The translations under genes were made by a program, and so were the position numbers. The notes below the pieces were generated by a model that made no database searches, was not told the origin of the DNA, and saw only the letters and a list, made by a program, of their open reading frames with translations. Positions 1 to 5,305 of a DNA stretch of 6,404 bases are shown one piece after another. The number at the start of each line of letters is the position of its first letter. Positions within the stretch are counted from its first letter, which is position 1. Origin of the DNA: Thermoproteota archaeon (GTDB taxonomy: Archaea; Korarchaeota; Korarchaeia; Korarchaeales; Korarchaeaceae). The stretch is from the NCBI GenBank assembly GCA_003661265.1, contig QMVU01000067.1, positions 1 to 6,404 of the forward strand, read 5' to 3'.

Positions 1-788
1 AAATTTAACCCCTTTAACTCAAGCTTCCTGCGGGAGAATGTGGCTATCTGCCTATAACCAACCTTTCTCATCAGATTTAAGGCGACGTTAAAGTGTCTAC
101 CAACTTCCCAGGGCTTATGGGAGTCGGATCCTAACGTAGCTGGAATCTCCATCTCTTTACACATTCTCAAAATCCATTCGCTCGGATACACTTCCTTAGC
201 TGGCTTTTCGAGGCCTGCTGTGTTTATTTCCACACAAAGGCCGTTTACCTTTATTTTCCTCAATATCCTAGAGACTATTGGGGTTATGTCAATTGTGGGC
301 TTGAATCCGAACTTTTTAACTATGTCAAGATGACCTACTATATCAAAAAGGCCTGAAGATACCATTTTCTCAACGATGGAGAAGTATTGGATGTAAACCT
401 CGTTTATGTCCCTCCTGTAATACTCGTCAACGTAACGGGGATCGTCTATAACCCAATCTCCAAGGAAGTGAACCGAACCTATTGTGTAATCGAACGGAAA
501 CTCCTCCATTATCCTGCCTATCTCCCCCTCCCTACCAGGAAAGTAGTCGATCTCGGCCCCCAGTTTTATAGGTATGCTTGACTGCTTCTCAACGGTTTCA
601 ACTAGCTTAACATACTCCTCCACCTGAGTTATCTTCATCGCGTACTCAGGTCTCCACTTATCAACCATTATGTGATCTGAAAACCCGATCTCAGAGATCC
701 CCTTTCTCTCAGCTTCCCTAACGTACTCAAGCGGTTCTCCCTCTGCGTGCCCGCAGAGATACGTGTGAATGTGATAGTCTACGAGCAT
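1..788 (-). CDS. hisK: Histidinol-phosphatase, PHP family (HisK type), 3' end beyond window
   Basis: Probable cytosolic metal-dependent phosphatase converting L-histidinol phosphate to L-histidinol, late in histidine biosynthesis. I translated this frame by hand: 262 codons with no stop before the window edge, ending KLELKGLN. PHP metal-site residues are in order: YHIHT (His6, His8), CGHAEG (His14), GFSDH (Asp38, His39), GAEID (Glu79), GSVHF (His107), GHLD (His153, Asp155), VEIN (Glu187) and GSDSH (Asp222, His224). HisK proteins are usually about 260-275 residues, so only a short tail should be missing. I chose ATG at 788 because the protein then starts MLVDYHIHT, with the first metal motif near residue 6 as is usual, and because a TATA-like element at 812-819 would place transcription start almost on this codon. 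ATG at 800 and TTG at 830 are in-frame alternatives; none has a convincing ribosome binding site. No other his gene is visible, so another PHP phosphoesterase specificity remains possible. Confidence 0.85.
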   Translation of the reverse strand, partial: MLVDYHIHTYLCGHAEGEPLEYVREAERKGISEIGFSDHIMVDKWRPEYAMKITQVEEYVKLVETVEKQSSIPIKLGAEIDYFPGREGEIGRIMEEFPFDYTIGSVHFLGDWVIDDPRYVDEYYRRDINEVYIQYFSIVEKMVSSGLFDIVGHLDIVKKFGFKPTIDITPIVSRILRKIKVNGLCVEINTAGLEKPAKEVYPSEWILRMCKEMEIPATLGSDSHKPWEVGRHFNVALNLMRKVGYRQIATFSRRKLELKGLN

Positions 789-811
789 CCCTTCTTCCAT
801 GAACTTCAGAT

Positions 812-823
812 GAATAAAGGTTT
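812..823 (-). promoter_or_regulatory. Putative promoter of the PHP phosphatase gene
   Basis: Read on the minus strand, GAAACC (BRE-like) is followed by TTTATTC (TATA-like), centred near 815. The usual archaeal spacing of about 26 bases puts the start of transcription near 789, essentially at the ATG at 788, which would give a leaderless mRNA. This fits the lack of a ribosome binding site. It is inferred from position and composition only. Confidence 0.4.
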
Positions 824-957
824 CTTCCAACTAACACCAATGATCCCACAGGTTTCTCCCAACAATTCCGCGCGATGGTTTACCTGATCGCTTAAGGCGA
901 AGACGCCTGCATCCAAGAATTCAGAGTTTCCATCAACCTGGCCCTACAGCGACTTTG

Positions 958-980
958 TTGATTTTTTCTTTTTCTTTTTC
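958..980 (+). terminator. T-rich tract, terminator-like
   Basis: Three runs of five or six T separated by single C bases lie 27 bases upstream of the reductase start. Archaeal RNA polymerase terminates on such U-rich tracts without needing a hairpin. There is no plus-strand gene upstream for it to terminate, so it may end a small unannotated RNA, attenuate readthrough, or simply be part of an unusual promoter. No standard TATA box is visible between this tract and the ATG. Confidence 0.35.
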
Positions 981-997
981 AATCCCTAAGGGAATCC

Positions 998-1002
998 AGG
1001 TG
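998..1002 (+). promoter_or_regulatory. Ribosome binding site AGGTG of the reductase gene
   Basis: AGGTG matches the archaeal anti-Shine-Dalgarno. It lies 4 bases before the first ATG (1007) and 7 bases before the adjacent second ATG (1010). The second spacing is the more usual, so initiation at 1010 is a real alternative and would remove one Met. Confidence 0.6.
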
Positions 1003-1006
1003 GTTA

Positions 1007-1744
1007 ATGATGGAGCTGAGGAATCTGAAGGTCCTCGTTACAGGTGGGAGCAGAGGTATAGGAAGGGCTACAGCTCTTGCGTTCGCTAGGAAGGGATGTG
1101 ATGTCGTCGTAAACTACCTTCACTCAGAGGATAGAGCAAAAGAGGTCGTTGAGCAGATAGAATACATGGGAAGGAGGGCTGTGGCAATAAGAGCAGATGT
1201 CTCAAATTCGATGGATTGCAAAGAGCTTGTGGAGAGGGCTGTTGAATTCCTAGAGAGGATAGACATACTAGTGAACAACGCAGGTGTCTTTCCGAAAAAC
1301 TTCAGGATAACCGAAATATCGGAGGAGGAATGGGACTGGATAATTTCCGTCAACCTTAAGGGGGTTTTCAACGTAACAAAGCTCGTTGTCCCAGGAATGA
1401 TTGAGAGAAGGTTTGGAAGGATAATAAGCGTTGCCTCAATAGCCGGGAAAAGTGGGGGGACTGTTGGAGTAGCATATGCAGCATCAAAGGCCGGGATAAT
1501 AGGTTTTACAAGGGCTCTAGCTAGGGAACTTGCCCCTTATGGTATAACGGTCAATGCCGTGGCTCCAGGTCCTGTTGACACCGAGTTCCTCTCACCAGAG
1601 TTCAAGGAAAAAGCTGCAAAGCTATCACCTCAGGGCAGGATAGCCAGACCAGAAGAGATTGCTCACGCCATAGTCTTCTTAGCGGAGAACGACCATATAA
1701 CAGGGGAAGTCATAAACATAAATGGGGGAAGGTACGTGGACTAA
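1007..1744 (+). CDS. Short-chain dehydrogenase/reductase, FabG-like
   Basis: Complete 245-residue classical SDR, the normal length for the 3-oxoacyl-ACP reductase-like (FabG) branch. It catalyses NAD(P)H-dependent reduction of a ketone or oxidation of an alcohol in the cytosol; the substrate cannot be read from sequence. The Rossmann cofactor motif TGGSRGIG is at residues 12-19, with an Arg at 16 and VNY after the second strand suggesting NADP(H). The adenine-ring Asp is in ADVS (residue 64), and NNAG is at 90-93. The catalytic tetrad is intact: Asn116, Ser144 (in SVASIAG), Tyr157 and Lys161 (YAASK). PGPVDTE at 187-193 and the C-terminal NINGG are typical of FabG-like enzymes. Archaea lack a bacterial-style fatty acid synthase, so a role as a general oxo-reductase is more likely than true FabG. 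It stands alone on the plus strand with its own AGGTG site and converges with the radical SAM gene. Confidence 0.92.
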   Translation: MMELRNLKVLVTGGSRGIGRATALAFARKGCDVVVNYLHSEDRAKEVVEQIEYMGRRAVAIRADVSNSMDCKELVERAVEFLERIDILVNNAGVFPKNFRITEISEEEWDWIISVNLKGVFNVTKLVVPGMIERRFGRIISVASIAGKSGGTVGVAYAASKAGIIGFTRALARELAPYGITVNAVAPGPVDTEFLSPEFKEKAAKLSPQGRIARPEEIAHAIVFLAENDHITGEVININGGRYVD

Positions 1745-1751
1745 TTACAGA

Positions 1752-1779
1752 AGCTACCTAAATCGGTTTCTAGGTGCTA
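1752..1779. terminator. Inverted repeat between convergent genes
   Basis: Only 32 bases separate the two convergent stop codons. They hold ACCTA...TAGGT (5 bp stem, 10-base loop), flanked by AGC and GCT that can extend the stem across one unpaired T. It overlaps the TAG stop of the radical SAM gene. It could act as a bidirectional end-of-transcript structure, but it lacks a long T run, so termination here is uncertain. Confidence 0.3.
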
Positions 1780-2850
1780 GGGGATTATTTCAGTTGTGTT
1801 ATTGAACTCTGGGTAAAGAACTTGCTTGAGATCAATTATTCCAGCTTCTATGAGCTGCCTGACCTTAAGACTTACTTTTAGTAGCTTGGAGATCATGTAC
1901 TTCGTTATCTCACACACTTTTCTAAACCCCTCCTCCCCCCATAACCTCTCTTTGTATGCGTAAAGGCATCTTCCTCCACAGTACTTGAAAAATTCACATG
2001 AAACGCAGGGTTCTCCAATAAGAACCGAATTCCTCAATTCCTTAGGTTTGGTCTGCCAGATATACCCTAGGAACGCCCACCCTACGTCAACAGCTATTGG
2101 ACAGGCTAGAATCCTTCCATCCGTGGAGATAGCAAAGGCATTCCTTCCGGAGCCGCATGGAGGGGAGCCTATTCCTCCTTGAAGTATCGCCTTCATAACT
2201 CCTTGGAACGGGACTATCCCTAGGACCTCACCCCTCTCCATGCATCTTAACCAGAGGTCAACAAGCTTAGATATTCCTGGCTTGTAAGAGGAGCTAACCC
2301 ACCCGTCAAAATCAACCCAAGAGTCACTCCATATAACGTCAAGCTGCCAATGGACGTGATGGAACAAATTCAACTCAATGAGGTGTTTTACGTCCAGAAA
2401 TACGTCGCTTTTCTCAGAGACGGCCATTCTGGCTATGAGGTCTCCCTTAAATCCCATGACCCTCAGCTTGTGCGCTGCTTTAAGCACCCTATCGTAAACC
2501 CTCTTGCTCCTATAGAAGTCCGTTATCTCCCTCCTGCCGTCTATTGATAGGAGGACAGCATCCATTCTCCTCCAAATCTCAGGTTTTAGGTTTTCGATGA
2601 GGAGACCATTCGTCTGGATGACAAATCGCTTTGCTGGTATCTTTTTGACCACTTCTTCGATGAATTCAGGGTTTAGAAGAGGCTCTCCACCGTAAAAGGC
2701 TATAATAGCATCTCTATCCTCTGATATGAAGTTAAAGAGATCCTTAACTGAGTACTGAACTTCCCAAGGAACCAATTCCTTTGGAAAACTCCCTCCACAA
2801 TACTTGCACTTCAAGTTGCACTGGCCGGTAGTTAGTACGATGTAAAGCAA
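1777..2850 (-). CDS. Radical SAM/SPASM domain protein, putative peptide- or protein-modifying enzyme
   Basis: A 357-residue enzyme expected to cleave S-adenosylmethionine at a [4Fe-4S] cluster. Numbered from the TTG start: the radical SAM motif CNLKCKYC has Cys11, Cys15 and Cys18; GGEP, which contacts the SAM amino group, is at 54-57; SIDG is near 102-105. The C-terminal part is a complete seven-cysteine SPASM domain: Cys232, then GRILAC (GX4C, Cys250), then CX2CX5CX3C (Cys282, 285, 291, 295) and Cys313, so two auxiliary clusters are expected. SPASM enzymes commonly modify ribosomal peptides or proteins. The layout resembles a putative peptide-modifying family I recall as AF0577-like (TIGR04084), a recall not checked. 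No clear substrate gene adjoins it. The frame opens at GTG 2859, but AGGTG at 2857-2861 sits 6 bases before TTG 2850, so I prefer the TTG, giving MLYIVLTTGQCN. With GTG the protein has 360 residues. Confidence 0.9.
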   Translation of the reverse strand: MLYIVLTTGQCNLKCKYCGGSFPKELVPWEVQYSVKDLFNFISEDRDAIIAFYGGEPLLNPEFIEEVVKKIPAKRFVIQTNGLLIENLKPEIWRRMDAVLLSIDGRREITDFYRSKRVYDRVLKAAHKLRVMGFKGDLIARMAVSEKSDVFLDVKHLIELNLFHHVHWQLDVIWSDSWVDFDGWVSSSYKPGISKLVDLWLRCMERGEVLGIVPFQGVMKAILQGGIGSPPCGSGRNAFAISTDGRILACPIAVDVGWAFLGYIWQTKPKELRNSVLIGEPCVSCEFFKYCGGRCLYAYKERLWGEEGFRKVCEITKYMISKLLKVSLKVRQLIEAGIIDLKQVLYPEFNNTTEIIP

Positions 2851-2856
2851 AGGGGA

Positions 2857-2861
2857 CACCT
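2857..2861 (-). promoter_or_regulatory. Ribosome binding site AGGTG favouring a TTG start
   Basis: On the minus strand AGGTG occupies 2861 to 2857, and its last three bases are the GTG candidate start. Six bases separate it from TTG at 2850, an ordinary archaeal spacing, whereas nothing suitable precedes the GTG itself. The same core sits 4 and 7 bases before the two candidate starts of the reductase gene. Confidence 0.55.
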
Positions 2862-2892
2862 TCGGGCTATAGTTCCAAAAAAAGCACCAACA

Positions 2893-2904
2893 TGATTTTA
2901 AGCT
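2893..2904 (-). promoter_or_regulatory. Putative promoter of the radical SAM gene (copy 2 of a 12-bp element)
   Basis: On the minus strand this reads AGCTTAAAATCA, a TATA-like core (TTAAAAT) centred near 2898. The usual spacing predicts a start near 2872, leaving about 22 bases of leader that includes the AGGTG site before TTG 2850. The element is identical to the one at 2983-2994. Confidence 0.4.
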
Positions 2905-2907
2905 TAC

Positions 2908-2952
2908 TTAGGCAGGAAAGCAAAATTTAAGGTCGTAAAAACCTACACGCAT
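2908..2952 (-). CDS. Possible 14-codon ORF upstream of the radical SAM gene (speculative)
   Basis: ATG at 2952 to TAA at 2908 encodes MRVGFYDLKFCFPA. An AGGT lies 3 bases before the ATG, and the upstream promoter-like copy at 2983-2994 would start transcription near 2962. A longer version from ATG 2982 has 24 codons. The peptide has one Cys, and no family is recognised. It could be a leader peptide or a substrate for the downstream SPASM enzyme, but an ORF this short arises easily by chance. Confidence 0.12.
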   Translation of the reverse strand: MRVGFYDLKFCFPA

Positions 2953-2982
2953 TATACCTAAATGACCTGAGATGATAAGCAT

Positions 2983-2994
2983 TGATTTTAAGCT
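2983..2994 (-). repeat. Copy 1 of a 12-bp promoter-like direct repeat
   Basis: AGCTTAAAATCA on the minus strand, identical to 2893-2904 and exactly 90 bases upstream of it in the direction of transcription. Its TATA-like core predicts a start near 2962. The repeat may mark tandem promoters or a duplicated regulator site. Confidence 0.4.
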
Positions 2995-3011
2995 CCCTTC
3001 ATCAAAGGGAG
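2993..3011. repeat. Perfect 7-bp inverted repeat, CTCCCTT/AAGGGAG
   Basis: The two arms, 2993-2999 and 3005-3011, are separated by 5 bases. The left arm overlaps the upstream end of the TATA-like copy at 2983-2994, a position where archaeal regulators often bind. It is not followed by a T run on either strand, so an operator is more likely than a terminator. Confidence 0.4.
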
Positions 3012-3013
3012 GA

Positions 3014-3037
3014 GATAAATCAAATCAAGTCAAATAG
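3014..3037 (-). terminator. T-rich stretch after the intein-containing gene
   Basis: On the minus strand, 50-73 bases past the TAA at 3087, there are repeated short T runs (CTATTTGACTTGATTTG and following). This is the only T-rich candidate for ending the long minus-strand transcript before the inverted repeat and the next promoter. The runs are short, so the call is weak. Confidence 0.25.
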
Positions 3038-3086
3038 GTTGCCACGAGGGATCCATTTATGATTAAACATTCTCCAGGGTGACGGG

Positions 3087-4772
3087 TTATGAGAGACCTA
3101 ATCTCCTAATTACTTCCTCGGGATCAAACTTCTCCTTTGATCTAACTGCAGCTTCCTCCACGTAGAACCTCACTCCTAGCTTCAATGCTTCTGGATCAAC
3201 CCTAATTCTCTCATCACGGTCCTTAAAGTAACTCATTAAAGACATGGCACAAATGAGCTGTATTGCCCTTCTTTCTAGCCTAGGAGAAAAATCAAGTCTC
3301 TCCTGTGCTATAGTATCTAAAATAGCTTCTCTGGCTCTTTTTACTTCCTCAAAGACCTTTTCCGTAAGCAGAATTGGTTTGTACTCAAACCTATCTTTTA
3401 CCAAGGGATGCTCCGTCTCTATAGCATGGACAAGCGTCAGATGATCCCTGATCTCGTTAGCCTTTTCCATCTTCAACTTTCCAAGAACGAGCTCCATCTG
3501 TTTCTCAGCAATTTCCCTGTATCTCTCTTTAGTCAGCCTGTGGAGCCTGCATAACATCCTTTCCTCTATTGCACTGAAGTTCGGATCTCTTACAGTTACT
3601 TCATAACCTCTCTCGAAGACTCTGGTATTATAGTTCACGCTAAGGAATGAGGTAAAGCGATAGGGGCCAATTGTCTGTCTAGCTGTCTCCCACTTGATTA
3701 TACCATGCTCCATGGCTATTTTGAGGGGCTCGACCATTCCTGAGTTATGAACTAGAAATCCATTTGCTATGAAATTGTGGTTTTTGGGAACCATAATATC
3801 GTATACAATAAATTTCCCTCGAATAATGCGTTTGCTGACTATGCGCTCAAATAGCAGTGGGCTGTCTGCTAATCCCTTACCAATTGTTAATGGTTCACAG
3901 TCCGCTTGCGATAACTTATCCACGACTTGGATATGTCTCTTGAGGTTTCTCTTTGTAATAGATACACGACCATGTTCCCACAGATATCTACTGCTCTTTG
4001 GAAGGAATTTGTGCAAAAGGCTAGCACTAATACCTTCGCCTCCTCTTATAGCTACGAGGAGGGGGCTCGCTATTTCAGCTGGTACAACATACGTTTTAGT
4101 TCGAGCGATGCCCCTATATCGCGAGAGAAGCCTAAAGAGCTTTGATTTCTTACGTCGTGAGTAGAACCCTACGCTGTCAGCGAACTTCCTAATGCTGATT
4201 CTATCGGCTATCTCAACACGATAACCCTTACCTTTCCCAGAGGAGTAAACCCTTGAAGTTATCCCGAACATGAGAAGGAGAAGCTGGACTTTCCTGGCTA
4301 GTTTTCGGCTGTTTGTTGAGAGGGATACGCATCCACCATAAGGTTTTATACCTACAGCACCATCGGTATCGAATAGTCCCCGAAGATACTCAGATATATG
4401 CCCTCTTGGCATACGGAATATTTCTGGTGGAACATCCAATGTAGATGCCTTATTTTTAGCCTGAATACCGAATTTTTTAACAATTCCCACTAAGACGGCG
4501 CTGTTTACTATTAGCATCCCGTTCTTGTATGTATAGCCGACCCCAAAGAGGTTTCTGATTATGTTAAGACATCTTTCAACGATTTCTGGGTCAGAAGGAC
4601 AGTGAATCTTTATCCTTCGATTCTGGTTTATGTTTCCGTCTCCTGCTACTGCTCCAACGAAATACATGAACTCTGCTGGGATCTCATTTGGCAGTTTTAC
4701 GCCCCTGCCGCCAGTTGATACCTCTTCAATCAGTTCGTATATGGAGACTCCTAGATCCAATGACTGAATCAT
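3087..4772 (-). CDS. C-terminal part of the intein plus C-extein of the MCM-like AAA+ ATPase (frameshifted gene, 3' half)
   Basis: This frame encodes 561 residues from ATG 4772, but it is probably not an independent gene. Its frame stays open upstream to 4883 and continues the intein of the preceding ORF. Residues 1-343 are intein: LAGLIDADG motifs FVGAVAGDG (Asp45) and LRGLFDTDG (Asp137), then block F VPKNHNFIANG and the terminal His342-Asn343. Ser344 is the +1 nucleophile. Residues 344-561 are the 218-residue C-extein: KIAMEHGIIKWETARQT resembles the MCM pre-sensor-1 hairpin, FTSFLSVNYNTR resembles sensor 1 (Asn380), and AIEERMLCRLHR is where an arginine finger would be expected. Charged helices follow. 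The ATG overlaps the TGA of the other ORF (ATGA) but has no ribosome binding site. An authentic split gene cannot be excluded, though a one-base frameshift is the simpler reading. Confidence 0.75.
   Translation of the reverse strand: MIQSLDLGVSIYELIEEVSTGGRGVKLPNEIPAEFMYFVGAVAGDGNINQNRRIKIHCPSDPEIVERCLNIIRNLFGVGYTYKNGMLIVNSAVLVGIVKKFGIQAKNKASTLDVPPEIFRMPRGHISEYLRGLFDTDGAVGIKPYGGCVSLSTNSRKLARKVQLLLLMFGITSRVYSSGKGKGYRVEIADRISIRKFADSVGFYSRRKKSKLFRLLSRYRGIARTKTYVVPAEIASPLLVAIRGGEGISASLLHKFLPKSSRYLWEHGRVSITKRNLKRHIQVVDKLSQADCEPLTIGKGLADSPLLFERIVSKRIIRGKFIVYDIMVPKNHNFIANGFLVHNSGMVEPLKIAMEHGIIKWETARQTIGPYRFTSFLSVNYNTRVFERGYEVTVRDPNFSAIEERMLCRLHRLTKERYREIAEKQMELVLGKLKMEKANEIRDHLTLVHAIETEHPLVKDRFEYKPILLTEKVFEEVKRAREAILDTIAQERLDFSPRLERRAIQLICAMSLMSYFKDRDERIRVDPEALKLGVRFYVEEAAVRSKEKFDPEEVIRRLGLS
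3741..3746 (-). other. C-terminal splice junction, Asn|Ser
   Basis: AAC (3746-3744) encodes the last intein residue, Asn, preceded by His. TCA (3743-3741) encodes Ser, the first C-extein residue and +1 nucleophile. His-Asn followed by Ser, Thr or Cys is the canonical end of an intein. Confidence 0.9.
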
Positions 4773-5305
4773 TCTCTTAAAAGTTGCAAGGGGGATAGAA
4801 CTGCGACCGTTAGATACGCATGAAGGGTAGTGTACTTTACATCGATCTTTCTTGAGAACTCCTTTATGTTCCTGAACTTTTCTCTAATAACATTTCTAAT
4901 CAAATAAAGGGTTTGAGGGTTTGTCCTAACGTACACACCCTCCGGAAGGAACTGCCAGAAAGTAGGAGATCCTTGCCCTCCTGTAAGTAAGGAGGGCAGC
5001 TCTCCAAGCGAGATCAAGTAGTCACCAACGTCGAACTCTGACGCTGGTTTCCAAATTATCCCCTCACTTGTGAGAACAGGCAAGGGATGATTTGGAGTTA
5101 GTCTGAGCGATTTACCTGTCTCGGTAGTTAGTTCCACGAGCTCATCGGTCTCCCTTGAACTCACGTCCCGAACATAATCTACCTCCAGTTCTAAGGTCTC
5201 TGGATTTACGGAAACTACGGGTATGTCCTCCTTTCTCTCCACGATTTCTCCAATGGGAATTAACTCACCGCCAGCAGTGAGGACTAGAGCATCGTAGGGG
5301 AGACA
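3744..5305 (-). mobile_element. Intein with LAGLIDADG (DOD) homing endonuclease, about 521 residues, internally frameshifted
   Basis: Protein-splicing element encoded in frame within the ATPase gene. It begins at Cys341 of the host ORF (TGT, 5305-5303; CLPYDALVLTAGGELIPIGE, block A) and ends at His-Asn. Block B is TPNH (Thr70, His73 of the intein). The two endonuclease motifs have Asp223 and Asp315, block F has PKNHNF, and the end is His520-Asn521. The span is 1562 bases, one short of 521 codons, matching a single-base loss at 4807-4808. A helix-turn-helix-like stretch (IKEFSRKIDVKYTTLHAYLT then GRSSIPLATFKRM, about residues 147-180) spans the frameshift. With all splicing and endonuclease residues present, the element would probably be active if read in one frame. 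Insertion lies just after the Walker B segment, a neighbourhood also used by archaeal MCM (CDC21) inteins. Confidence 0.93.

Larger units (their letters stand above)
801..1006. other. Divergent intergenic region, no protein gene seen
   Basis: This stretch separates the minus-strand phosphatase from the plus-strand reductase. It contains only ORFs of about 13-15 codons. It has two small inverted repeats: GCGAT/ATCGC at 872-891 (5 bp) and AGGCG-AAGA-CGCCT at 895-908 (5 bp stem, 4-base loop). These are followed by a strong T-rich tract at 958-980. I found no tRNA, no CRISPR-type repeat and no convincing C/D or H/ACA boxes. A short plus-strand non-coding transcript ending at the T tract is possible but unproven. 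Confidence 0.5.

Noticed and set aside
387..581. Plus-strand ORF of 64 codons
   Set aside because: It lies antisense within the PHP phosphatase frame, whose metal-site motifs are all present, and shows no recognisable domain.
910..955. C/D or H/ACA guide RNA in the intergenic region (TTGATGG...CTGA on minus; CCTACAG on plus)
   Set aside because: The C-like box is imperfect with no second box pair, and no GC-rich stem closes next to the ACA.
840..960. CRISPR repeat remnant or tRNA
   Set aside because: No repeated unit occurs in the window, and no T-loop, anticodon stem or acceptor pairing can be formed.
1120..1371. Minus-strand ORF of 83 codons
   Set aside because: Antisense to the core of the reductase, including its NNAG region; its Ser-rich composition is typical of a shadow frame.
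2961..2990. C/D box sRNA (GAGATGATAA with nearby CTGA)
   Set aside because: The C box has a mismatch, the CTGA precedes rather than follows it, and no C'/D' pair with proper spacing is present.
3019..3068. Minus-strand 16-codon ORF (MFNHKWIPRGNLFDLI)
   Set aside because: It lies immediately after the ATPase stop, with only a poorly spaced GGAGA before its ATG; length and composition are as expected by chance.
3769..4164. Plus-strand ORFs of 131 and 72 codons opposite the intein
   Set aside because: They overlap each other in different frames and lie antisense to the endonuclease part of the intein; no ribosome binding site or domain was found.
4783..4796. Programmed -1 slippage at the five-C run (TCC CCC TTG)
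   Set aside because: Slippage there is mechanically possible but would keep VAVLS in place of GRSSI in the intein; the upstream GG site gives the more intein-like sequence. There is no classic heptamer with a downstream structure that I can see.
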